Source: an uncultured Duganella sp.
GTDB lineage: Bacteria > Pseudomonadota > Gammaproteobacteria > Burkholderiales > Burkholderiaceae
Direction: 5' to 3'
Assembly (NCBI GenBank): GCA_946482635.1
Contig: CAMLSG010000144.1
Location: forward strand, 1-13,798
Length of the DNA: 13,798 bases
This document shows, one piece after another, positions 1-5,580 of the stretch (positions are counted from its first letter, which is position 1; the number at the start of each line of letters is the position of its first letter). Under the pieces are notes generated by a model, which was not told the origin of the DNA, made no database searches, and was given only the letters and a program-made list of their open reading frames with translations. The position numbers and the translations under genes are program-made.

Positions 1-602
1 GATGCGCGCAGCCGGACTTCGCCGCGTTCGGTGAACTTGATGGCATTGCCCAGCAGGTTAAGCAGGATCTGGCGGATGCGATTGGGGTCGCCCTGCACAT
101 GGCGCGGCAGGCCGGGCGCCAACTCGCAGCGCAGCAGCAGGGCCTTGGCGTCGGCTTGCGGGCGCAGGATGGTGATGGCTTCGTCGATGATGTCGATCAG
201 GTCCAGGTCCTGCGTATTGATCGACAGGCGGCCGGCGTCAATGCGGGAAAAGTCGAGCAGGTCGTTCAGGATGGCCAGCAGGGCTTCGCTGTTTTTCAGG
301 CCGATGCGCAGGTATTCGACGGTGCGGTCGGCGATGGTGCGGTCGCGCAGGGCAAACTTCAGCATGCCGATCACGCCGGCCAGCGGCGTGCGGATGTCGT
401 GGCTCATGGCCGCCAGGAAGTCGATGCGGTGGCGGCCCAGCTTCTCATTTTGAATCTGGGTTTGCTTCAGCGCGGCTTCGCGCGCTGCCAATTGCTTCTT
501 TAAGCTGCGGTTCTCCCATATCAGCAGGATAAACGCCGCCAACCCCAGAAATATTAAGAGGGGCGCAACTAGTTCAATAAACGATGCAAACGAAGAAAGC
601 AA
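1..602 (-). CDS. Sensor histidine kinase, N-terminal part (C-terminus outside window)
   Basis: About 200 residues are visible; the gene runs off the left edge. One hydrophobic segment (about residues 12-30, ending in Trp) is followed by a charged, probably coiled-coil stretch (31-58), then a HisKA dimerisation domain with the H-box FLAAMSHDIRTPL (phospho-acceptor His69), and the start of the HATPase_c domain with the N-box QILLNLLGNAIKFTE (about 179-193). There is no periplasmic or PAS/HAMP sensor domain, so any signal must be sensed in the membrane or cytoplasm, or by a partner. The H-box and N-box style is typical of hybrid kinases with a C-terminal receiver, but that part is not visible. 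No ATG lies suitably in frame. I chose TTG at 602 because GAGGAG lies 12 nt upstream (615-620); ATT at 605 or 611, or TTG at 644, are alternatives. It is divergent from the LysE-type gene. Confidence 0.88.
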   Translation of the reverse strand, partial: MLSSFASFIELVAPLLIFLGLAAFILLIWENRSLKKQLAAREAALKQTQIQNEKLGRHRIDFLAAMSHDIRTPLAGVIGMLKFALRDRTIADRTVEYLRIGLKNSEALLAILNDLLDFSRIDAGRLSINTQDLDLIDIIDEAITILRPQADAKALLLRCELAPGLPRHVQGDPNRIRQILLNLLGNAIKFTERGEVRLRA

Positions 603-638
603 AATATTAATGATCTCCTCAATAGCAATTATTGTAAT

Positions 639-717
639 GGACAAATTAACATGGCGTGATACCGAATTGTTATGCCCCGCGGCTGTCGTGTATGATCCCG
701 GCTATGTTAATTTCTCC
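639..717. repeat. Inverted repeat flanking the kinase/LysE intergenic region
   Basis: The arms are 639-652 (GGACAAATTAACAT) and 704-717 (ATGTTAATTTCTCC), which are reverse complements at 13 of 14 positions and separated by 51 nt. The right arm coincides with the chosen start codon of the LysE-type gene. It could be a two-site operator, or a chance match in AT-rich DNA. No regulator is encoded nearby. Confidence 0.4.
667..696 (+). promoter_or_regulatory. Putative sigma-70 promoter of the LysE-type gene
   Basis: TTGTTA (667-672) and TATGAT (691-696) are separated by 18 nt and match the -35 and -10 consensus at 4 and 5 of 6 positions. The predicted start of transcription falls at about 703-704, on the ATG chosen for the exporter. 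The message would then be leaderless, which fits the lack of a Shine-Dalgarno sequence there. Confidence 0.42.
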
Positions 718-1333
718 TGAACAAGGGCTGGCCTTCCTGGCCGCCGCCATGCTCATTACTATTTCCCCAGGTCCCGATAACCTGATGGTATTAAGTATGG
801 GCATGTCTCGTGGACGCAAGCAGGGCGTGGTGTTCGGCCTGGGCTGCGCCCTGGGTTGTCTTAGCCACACGCTGCTGGCTGCCTTGGGCGTCGGGGCGCT
901 GATTGCCGCGTCGCCAACAGCCTTTACCGCGCTCAAGGTTGCGGGGGGACTCTACCTGATCTGGATGGGATATGGCGCACTGCGCAGCAAGGGCGGCGCC
1001 AGGGTGGGGCAGGCGGCCTTGCCGGAAGAATCTTTGGGCAAGTTGTTTGCCAAGGGTTTGTTCGCCAATGCGATCAATCCGAAGGTGGTTCTGTTCTTCC
1101 TGTCTTTCCTGCCGCAGTTCGTGGTGGCTGGGCGCGGGGACGCGAGCTGGCAGACCGCCCAACTGGGCCTGATCTTCACCCTGCAGGCTTGCCTGCTGTT
1201 CGGGACCCTGGGCTATTTCTCGGGCGCGGTGGGCAAATGGATCAACCGTAATCCGCGCGCCGGCTTGTGGCTGGATCGCGGCGCCGGTGCGATTTTCGTC
1301 GGCCTTGGCTTGCGCCTTATCGTCGCGCGCTGA
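704..1333 (+). CDS. LysE/RhtB family amino-acid exporter
   Basis: A 209-residue inner-membrane protein, the usual length for the LysE/RhtB (threonine/homoserine/lysine efflux) family. It has the family hallmark SPGPDNL in the first membrane segment (21-27), a second conserved motif AINPKVVLFFLSFLPQF (about 123-139), and about six hydrophobic segments. Family members export amino acids or related compounds using the proton gradient; the substrate cannot be read from sequence. The frame stays open upstream to GTG 656 and ATG 692, but family alignments from memory begin near MLxSPEQ, which favours ATG 704. No Shine-Dalgarno sequence precedes any of these starts. A promoter placed to give a leaderless message supports 704. 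The last 17 nt overlap the 3' end of the convergent YceI-like gene. Confidence 0.9.
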   Translation: MLISPEQGLAFLAAAMLITISPGPDNLMVLSMGMSRGRKQGVVFGLGCALGCLSHTLLAALGVGALIAASPTAFTALKVAGGLYLIWMGYGALRSKGGARVGQAALPEESLGKLFAKGLFANAINPKVVLFFLSFLPQFVVAGRGDASWQTAQLGLIFTLQACLLFGTLGYFSGAVGKWINRNPRAGLWLDRGAGAIFVGLGLRLIVAR

Positions 1334-2000
1334 TCGCGAACCTCAGTTCCAGTTCGTCCTTTACCGCCAGCGCGCCGCCAAAAACGGCAAACGGCGTGAT
1401 GCCGAAGTCGGTTTGCCTGACGTTGAAGGCGCCGCTGGCCAGCACCGTGGCGCCATCCTCACGCAACTGCAGCGGCACCTTGTACTCGCGCGTCACGCCA
1501 TGCAGGGTGATTTCGGCGCGCAGCATATTGCGCGAATTGCCTTCGAACGCTGCCTTGACCAGCACCCACGGATAGCTATCCGCGCGCAGCACCTTGCTGA
1601 ACATATTGCGGCGCGTGCCGTCGATGGCATCGGCCGAAGGCTGGGTCTCCAGCCCGGCCTCCTTGCGCAGGACCGCTTCATCGACGGTCAGTTGGTCGAG
1701 GCGGAAGCGCAATTCTGTGCGTCCCTGTTCCATATCGACGAAGCCCTCAACCTGGCGCGCAGCGACCACGTGGTCGTGGCCCATGCGCGCCAGCGGTCCG
1801 CCGCGGCGAACCGTAATCGTGATGAGCGAGTCGCCTGCCACAATACGGTGCGCCGAAGGGTTGCCGTGCGGCGCAGGTGCCGCCGCCGTCGCCGGCTGGG
1901 AGGCAGCGGGCGCCGGGGGCTGTGTGCCGCAGGCGGAAATGGCCAATGCCGCCGCTAAAAACGCGGATCGGAAAGTCCATTTGCAAATTTTTTTTAGCAT
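1317..2000 (-). CDS. YceI-like lipoprotein
   Basis: The product has 227 residues. The N-terminus is a lipoprotein signal peptide (basic start, hydrophobic core, lipobox ISAC with Cys24), so the mature protein is lipid-anchored, with residue 25 onward in the periplasm. An Ala/Pro-rich linker (about 25-47) leads into a YceI-type beta-barrel (about 51-226), including the stretch GGPLARMGHDHVV and, near the end, VRQTDFGITPFAVFGG. YceI domains bind amphiphilic or isoprenoid-like molecules in a lipocalin-like cavity; the function of this lipoprotein subgroup is unknown. The ATG at 2000 is followed by basic residues and the hydrophobic core, so the start is well supported, although the Shine-Dalgarno sequence is poor. 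The gene ends inside the last 17 nt of the convergent LysE-type gene. Confidence 0.9.
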   Translation of the reverse strand: MLKKICKWTFRSAFLAAALAISACGTQPPAPAASQPATAAAPAPHGNPSAHRIVAGDSLITITVRRGGPLARMGHDHVVAARQVEGFVDMEQGRTELRFRLDQLTVDEAVLRKEAGLETQPSADAIDGTRRNMFSKVLRADSYPWVLVKAAFEGNSRNMLRAEITLHGVTREYKVPLQLREDGATVLASGAFNVRQTDFGITPFAVFGGALAVKDELELRFAISARR

Positions 2001-2029
2001 TGTGACTATTGGATAGTTTCTATTATAAA
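2000..2029 (+). promoter_or_regulatory. Putative plus-strand promoter facing the orphan terminators
   Basis: TTGTGA (2000-2005) and TATAAA (2024-2029) are separated by 18 nt. They match the sigma-70 -35 at 4 of 6 and the -10 at 5 of 6 positions. Transcription would start near 2036 and run into the terminator at 2120-2147. No protein gene lies between. Confidence 0.5.
2022..2027 (-). promoter_or_regulatory. Putative -10 element of the YceI-like gene
   Basis: Read on the minus strand this is a perfect TATAAT, lying 22 nt before the ATG. The -35 region (around 2045-2050, TTCGTT) is poor. It overlaps the -10 of the plus-strand promoter, so the two divergent promoters share one AT-rich core. Short inverted repeats surround it: ACTAT/ATAGT at 2005-2017, and GATAGT/ACTATC at 2012-2017 and 2036-2041. 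Confidence 0.45.
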
Positions 2030-2035
2030 AAGTGT

Positions 2036-2147
2036 ACTATCTTAAACGAAGTCGTGATGTTTTCGTTTTTCGAGAATATCCCCTTGCACTTTCAAATCTC
2101 TCCCGATTTGAATCCCTTTACCCGCGCAAAGACGCGGGTATTTTTTT
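2036..2147 (+). ncRNA. Candidate small RNA, about 112 nt, with intrinsic terminator
   Basis: No protein gene fits here, yet the stretch has the layout of a small RNA gene. A promoter-like sequence ends at 2029. Three perfect stem-loops follow in order: AAACGAA/TTCGTTT (2044-2050 with 2062-2068, 11-nt loop), TTCAAATC/GATTTGAA (2091-2098 with 2105-2112, 6-nt loop TCTCCC) and ACCCGCG/CGCGGGT (2120-2126 with 2133-2139). The last is followed by one A and seven T. The segment between the first two stems is single-stranded and C-rich at its end (ATATCCCCTTGC). I do not recognise a known RNA family. The alternative is an attenuated leader for the lyase operon, 370 nt downstream. The structure is seen directly; transcription is inferred. 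Confidence 0.5.
2120..2147 (+). terminator. Rho-independent terminator (orphan, plus strand)
   Basis: A perfect 7-bp GC-rich stem (ACCCGCG / CGCGGGT), a 6-nt loop CAAAGA, then A and seven T (2141-2147). The minus-strand reading has no T-run, so the polarity is plus. The nearest upstream plus-strand protein gene ends at 1333, with a minus-strand gene in between. Confidence 0.8.
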
Positions 2148-2341
2148 GCCGGGATATTTTGATTCCTTAATGAACTCCTAAGCCTCCGATTCCGGAAAGC
2201 TGGCAAAGTACATCCATAGCGTACAGCGTTCCTGTGCGCCGGGTTGCCGGATTCCTCAATCCGGCACGGTTTCTTCTCTTCAATCCCCGCGCCCTCAAAA
2301 GCGTTTTTCACCGGCCCCCTCCAAATGGCCGGTTTTTTTTT
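2148..2341 (+). ncRNA. Second structured RNA segment ending in a terminator
   Basis: After the first terminator the plus strand holds two more hairpins: GCGTACAG/CTGTGCGC (2219-2226 with 2232-2239, one G-U pair, 5-nt loop) and a perfect 9-bp stem TGCCGGATT/AATCCGGCA with tetraloop CCTC (2245-2266). A strong terminator then ends the segment at 2341. I see no convincing sigma-70 promoter between 2148 and 2200. This may be a second small RNA with an unusual promoter, or the readthrough or processed 3' part of the transcript starting near 2036. No open reading frame with a ribosome binding site is present on the plus strand. Confidence 0.35.
2311..2341 (+). terminator. Rho-independent terminator (orphan, plus strand)
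   Basis: Perfect 6-bp stem CCGGCC (2311-2316) / GGCCGG (2327-2332), 10-nt loop CCCTCCAAAT, then nine T (2333-2341). It works only in the plus direction. It insulates the lyase promoter from upstream transcription, or ends a small RNA. Confidence 0.82.
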
Positions 2342-2380
2342 GCCTTGCAGAAATCCATCCGCGAACCGGCATCGCGCTTG

Positions 2381-2395
2381 TGGATATCGATAACA
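2381..2395. promoter_or_regulatory. Upstream copy of a TATCGATA operator-like site
   Basis: The perfect 8-bp palindrome TATCGATA (2385-2392) is followed by ACA. The 11-nt string TATCGATAACA recurs at 2440-2450, exactly 55 nt away, or about five helical turns. That spacing would suit two repressor dimers on one face of the DNA, or looping. Confidence 0.42.
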
Positions 2396-2423
2396 TAAAG
2401 TTTAAGCAATTGTCTGAAGTGCA

Positions 2424-2432
2424 TGCTATATT
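2424..2432 (+). promoter_or_regulatory. Extended -10 promoter of the lyase operon (putative)
   Basis: TGC directly precedes TATATT (2427-2432), giving an extended -10 motif, which tolerates the poor -35 region (TTTAAG at 2401-2406, 20 nt upstream). Transcription would start near 2439, inside the operator-like palindrome, leaving a leader of about 78 nt. A hairpin in the leader (CACGCG 2449-2454 with CGCGTG 2463-2468) follows immediately. Confidence 0.45.
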
Positions 2433-2436
2433 GGGC

Positions 2437-2450
2437 TGGTATCGATAACA
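2437..2450. promoter_or_regulatory. LacI-type operator-like palindrome at the lyase promoter
   Basis: TGGTATCGATAACA is an inverted repeat with one mismatched pair, centred on CG. This is the general form of operators of LacI-family sugar-responsive repressors (TGnTAnCGnTAnCA-like, from memory). It overlaps the predicted transcription start, so binding would repress. No LacI-family gene is in the window. Confidence 0.5.
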
Positions 2451-2496
2451 CGCGAGGAGACGCGCGTGCTTCGGTATGCCCCTCGGATATTGCTTA

Positions 2497-2522
2497 GATA
2501 AATGATAAGGATAATCATGCAT
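2497..2522. promoter_or_regulatory. GATAA repeats across the lyase ribosome binding site (Fur-box-like)
   Basis: GATAAA, GATAAG and GATAAT start at 2497, 2504 and 2510. The 19 nt at 2504-2522 match the classical Fur consensus at 14 of 19 positions. The element includes the Shine-Dalgarno AAGGA and the start codon, so the match may be incidental. Confidence 0.22.
2507..2511 (+). promoter_or_regulatory. Ribosome binding site of the lyase gene
   Basis: AAGGA lies 5 nt before ATG 2517 and downstream of the in-frame ATG 2502. It therefore fixes the start at 2517. Confidence 0.75.
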
Positions 2523-5500
2523 AACCACTCACTTCAGGGCGGGGTCACGGCCAGGTTCAGGATGCTTGCCATTGCGGCAGCCATGGCCATTGCAGTTTTC
2601 CCCGCACACGCCGTCAGCTATGTCGCCACGCCGGAATTCCAGCCTGTTGTTAGCGCTACCGGATTCCGTCACCCAGCCTTGGGCATTACGCAGGCACAGT
2701 TCGAATATGCGCGCCAGCAGGTACGCGCCGACGTCGAGCCTTACAAGACTTACTACAACACCCTCGCAACGGTTTGCTGCAATTACGCGAACATCAACCT
2801 GCTGCCGACCAATCGCGACTCGACCAAGATCGATACGCCCAACACGCCGAATTTCAACGGCAACACTGCCCAGGTACGCTTGATCAATGACTCGCAGGGC
2901 GCTTTGACGCAGGCCATCCTGTACTACATCACGGGGCGCAACGAGTACCGCCGCAACGCCATGCGCATCCTGCGGACCTGGAGCAACATGAACCCGAACG
3001 GCTACGCCTACTATCCGGATGCGCACATCCACACCGGGGTGCCGCTGTTCCGCATGCTGGCCGCCGCCGAAATCATGCGCTACACACCGGGCGACCCGAC
3101 TTATACCGCCTATCCGCTGGTGTGGACCGACACCGATACCCAGAAACTGAAGGACAACCTGGTCGATCCGATGGAGCGCACTTTCTTCGCCAGCAATGAG
3201 CGCTTCATGAACCAGCACGTGTACTCGCTGGTCGGGCGCATGACCGGCGCGATCTTCACCGACAACCGTGCGCGCTACGACGAAACCGTGGAGTGGATGA
3301 CGGTGAATGCGACTTCGACGCGCCAGAACATCAACGGCGCGATCCTGCCGCTGATCCCGCTGATCGAACCGGACAACCCTTACAACAAGTACGGCTATCC
3401 CTTCTACCAGATCCAGGAAATGCAGCGCGACCAGGCCCACGGCGGCGACAACGTCGACAACCTGACCGGCTTGCTGCGCCTGGTCACGGCACAGGGCACG
3501 AAGGTTGACCCGTTCAGCGGCAAGCCATCCACCTCGGGCGACGCGGTCAGCGTGTACAAGTTCGGCGGCAACCGCGTGCTGATGGGCGCTAACGCTTATT
3601 CCCAGTTCATGCTTGGCTATGCCGCGCCGTGGGCCGATACCTCGGGCGGCACATCGACCCAGTCGGAGGCTTACCGCGGCCGCCTGTACGAAGTGGGCGG
3701 CATTCCCGAGCTGTATAACGTCTACAAGTATGAGGAGGGCGTCGATGTGGACGTCGAGGCGCCGTTCCTCGCCACGGCGGCCGCGCATTCGAACGACCTG
3801 GTCACCCGCTGGGGGGCGGGCTCGCCGCAAAACAAGGACATGGGGGCCGAAGCTTTCCTGTCCATGCCAAAGGTGCTGACCGGGACCACGCTGCCGGCCA
3901 GCACCGGCATGCTGGAAACCGAGCGCAAATCGGTGTTCCTGAAAGGCGACTGGAGCAAGGTCACCGAAGGCGACCGCACCTTCGGGCATGCCAACGTCAC
4001 GCCGGCCGGCGCCACGGTGGTCTTCCACGACGTGCAGTATGCCGACCGGGGCAAGTATGCGCCGGTGGGGGTGATGATCCGTACCAACGCCGTGACCAAA
4101 CTGGCGGCCAGCGCGACCGAGAGCGCCAGTCCCTGGGTCGAGATGACGGTGCCGAATACGGAAGGCCAGTGGCGCTACATCGTGCCCGATACGGCGTGGG
4201 CGGCAACTCCGGGCAAGCGCCAGGGCGACAACATCATCTACTTCAAGTTCACCGGCGAAGAAGGGGCCACGGTCGACGTGGACTTCGTGAATATGTCCGC
4301 ACCGGCCCAGCTGACGCCTCCGCGTTTCGCCATGCCGGTGATTCCGGCGACGGAGCTGGTGGTGCAGGGCGTGCCGTACCAGGCCACCTACACCGCAACC
4401 GACGCGCAGGTGGGCGACAGCGTCGTGTACAAGGCCATCAGCATCCCGCAAGGGGCCACGCTGGATACATCGACCGGCGCCTTCAACTGGACGCCGTCCG
4501 CAGGGCAAAGCGGCATGCATGACATTGTCATCAGCGCCACAGACGGCATCTCGATCAGCGTCATGACGGCGCGCCTGAGCGTGCAGCCCGACCGCGCCAG
4601 CGCCTTCGCAGCGGCCCAGGGTGGCTACGATCCGGCCAGCGTCTACACCACGCCGTCGCTGGCCGTGTTCATGCAGGAGATCGCGCCGCTGCGGGAACAG
4701 ATGATGACGGTGTCCGACGCCGACTTCCCGGCCTTGCTGAAACAGGTGCAGGCCGTCGCAGCCAGGCTTGAATTGCTCAACCCGCGCGTGGCGCTGGACG
4801 GCAGCCTGGATTGGAGCAAGCATATGGTGACCACCACCACGCTGGACGTGAACCGCGTCGCCTTGCTGGTGGACGGCGATTACAACAGCACCTCGGGCGA
4901 CTTGCGCAACCTGGTAACCATCGACTTCGGCGAGAACTATCGCGTGGCAGCCAGCGCCTTCGGCATCCAGGCCCGCTTCATGTTCGCCAACCGCTCGCAA
5001 GGCATCAACATCTACGGCTCGAACGACAATTCCAACTGGACCCTGCTGACCAGCCGTGAAACCACCGATACCAGCGAACGCAATTTCGAGCTGGAGCTGA
5101 TCCCGGTATTGCCTGGGCTGTCGGACGCGCGCTTCCGCTACTTCATGGTGCGTGTCGATCATCCGGGCCCTCCGACCGATCCGGCCTATCCGGGCATCTC
5201 GTCCTATAGCGAGTTGCGCTTCCACGCCGACCGCTTCGACCTGCTGGCGCCAGAGGATGTTTCGGACAGCGTCAACATGTCGCAATCGGGCCTGACGCTG
5301 AACCGCTTCACGCAGAAGTACACCGGCACCGTCAACATCGTCAACTCGACGGACAAGACCATCAGCGGGCCGCTGCACTTCCATCTCGCAGGCCTGACCA
5401 GCGGCGTCACGCTGGATAACCAGACCGGCATCAAGGATGGCGTGCCCTACATCACGCTGCCTGTGACCGACCTGGCGCCCGGCCAGAGCGTCAAGCTGAC

Positions 5501-5570
5501 CACCACCTTCAGCAATCCAGCGAAGGCGCCAATCGGCTACACCCGAAAACTGATCCGCGTTAAATACTGA
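2517..5570 (+). CDS. Secreted multidomain alginate-lyase-like polysaccharide lyase
   Basis: The product has 1017 residues with a Sec signal peptide (cleavage likely after AHA, residue 32). An alpha-helical toroid resembling the alginate lyase family (Pfam Alginate_lyase) spans about 60-400. Candidate active-site stretches are NQHVYS (Asn232, His234, Tyr236) and MQRDQAHGG (His308). Residues 410-600 look like a beta-sandwich or carbohydrate-binding-like module. A putative-Ig (He_PIG) domain follows at about 601-690, with TGAFNWTPSAGQSG. After a helical linker, an F5/8 type C (discoidin-like) domain lies at about 780-906 (LVDGD, INIYGSNDNSNW, FRYFMVRVD). A final beta-rich domain covers 907-1017. 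The family cleaves uronic-acid polysaccharides by beta-elimination; the true substrate is not determined. Ancillary domains point to binding insoluble or matrix polymer. The gene is translated just ahead of a PEP-CTERM protein and probably forms an operon with it. Confidence 0.85.
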   Translation: MHNHSLQGGVTARFRMLAIAAAMAIAVFPAHAVSYVATPEFQPVVSATGFRHPALGITQAQFEYARQQVRADVEPYKTYYNTLATVCCNYANINLLPTNRDSTKIDTPNTPNFNGNTAQVRLINDSQGALTQAILYYITGRNEYRRNAMRILRTWSNMNPNGYAYYPDAHIHTGVPLFRMLAAAEIMRYTPGDPTYTAYPLVWTDTDTQKLKDNLVDPMERTFFASNERFMNQHVYSLVGRMTGAIFTDNRARYDETVEWMTVNATSTRQNINGAILPLIPLIEPDNPYNKYGYPFYQIQEMQRDQAHGGDNVDNLTGLLRLVTAQGTKVDPFSGKPSTSGDAVSVYKFGGNRVLMGANAYSQFMLGYAAPWADTSGGTSTQSEAYRGRLYEVGGIPELYNVYKYEEGVDVDVEAPFLATAAAHSNDLVTRWGAGSPQNKDMGAEAFLSMPKVLTGTTLPASTGMLETERKSVFLKGDWSKVTEGDRTFGHANVTPAGATVVFHDVQYADRGKYAPVGVMIRTNAVTKLAASATESASPWVEMTVPNTEGQWRYIVPDTAWAATPGKRQGDNIIYFKFTGEEGATVDVDFVNMSAPAQLTPPRFAMPVIPATELVVQGVPYQATYTATDAQVGDSVVYKAISIPQGATLDTSTGAFNWTPSAGQSGMHDIVISATDGISISVMTARLSVQPDRASAFAAAQGGYDPASVYTTPSLAVFMQEIAPLREQMMTVSDADFPALLKQVQAVAARLELLNPRVALDGSLDWSKHMVTTTTLDVNRVALLVDGDYNSTSGDLRNLVTIDFGENYRVAASAFGIQARFMFANRSQGINIYGSNDNSNWTLLTSRETTDTSERNFELELIPVLPGLSDARFRYFMVRVDHPGPPTDPAYPGISSYSELRFHADRFDLLAPEDVSDSVNMSQSGLTLNRFTQKYTGTVNIVNSTDKTISGPLHFHLAGLTSGVTLDNQTGIKDGVPYITLPVTDLAPGQSVKLTTTFSNPAKAPIGYTRKLIRVKY

Positions 5571-5580
5571 GGAACATACG

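Noticed and set aside
1287..1958. Plus-strand frame opposite the YceI-like gene
   Set aside because: It is Arg-rich shadow coding without a domain or ribosome binding site; the minus strand carries a lipobox and a YceI domain.
2057..2170. Plus-strand 37-codon frame beginning ATG 2057 (MFSFFENIPL...)
   Set aside because: It runs through the terminator hairpin and its T-run, and only a weak GAAG precedes it. Its Phe-rich part is the T-tract itself. A leader peptide cannot be fully excluded.
2042..2311. Minus-strand open frame of 89 codons in the intergenic region
   Set aside because: There is no recognisable domain, and it spans both hairpin clusters and the first terminator. The structured RNA reading on the plus strand explains the bases better.
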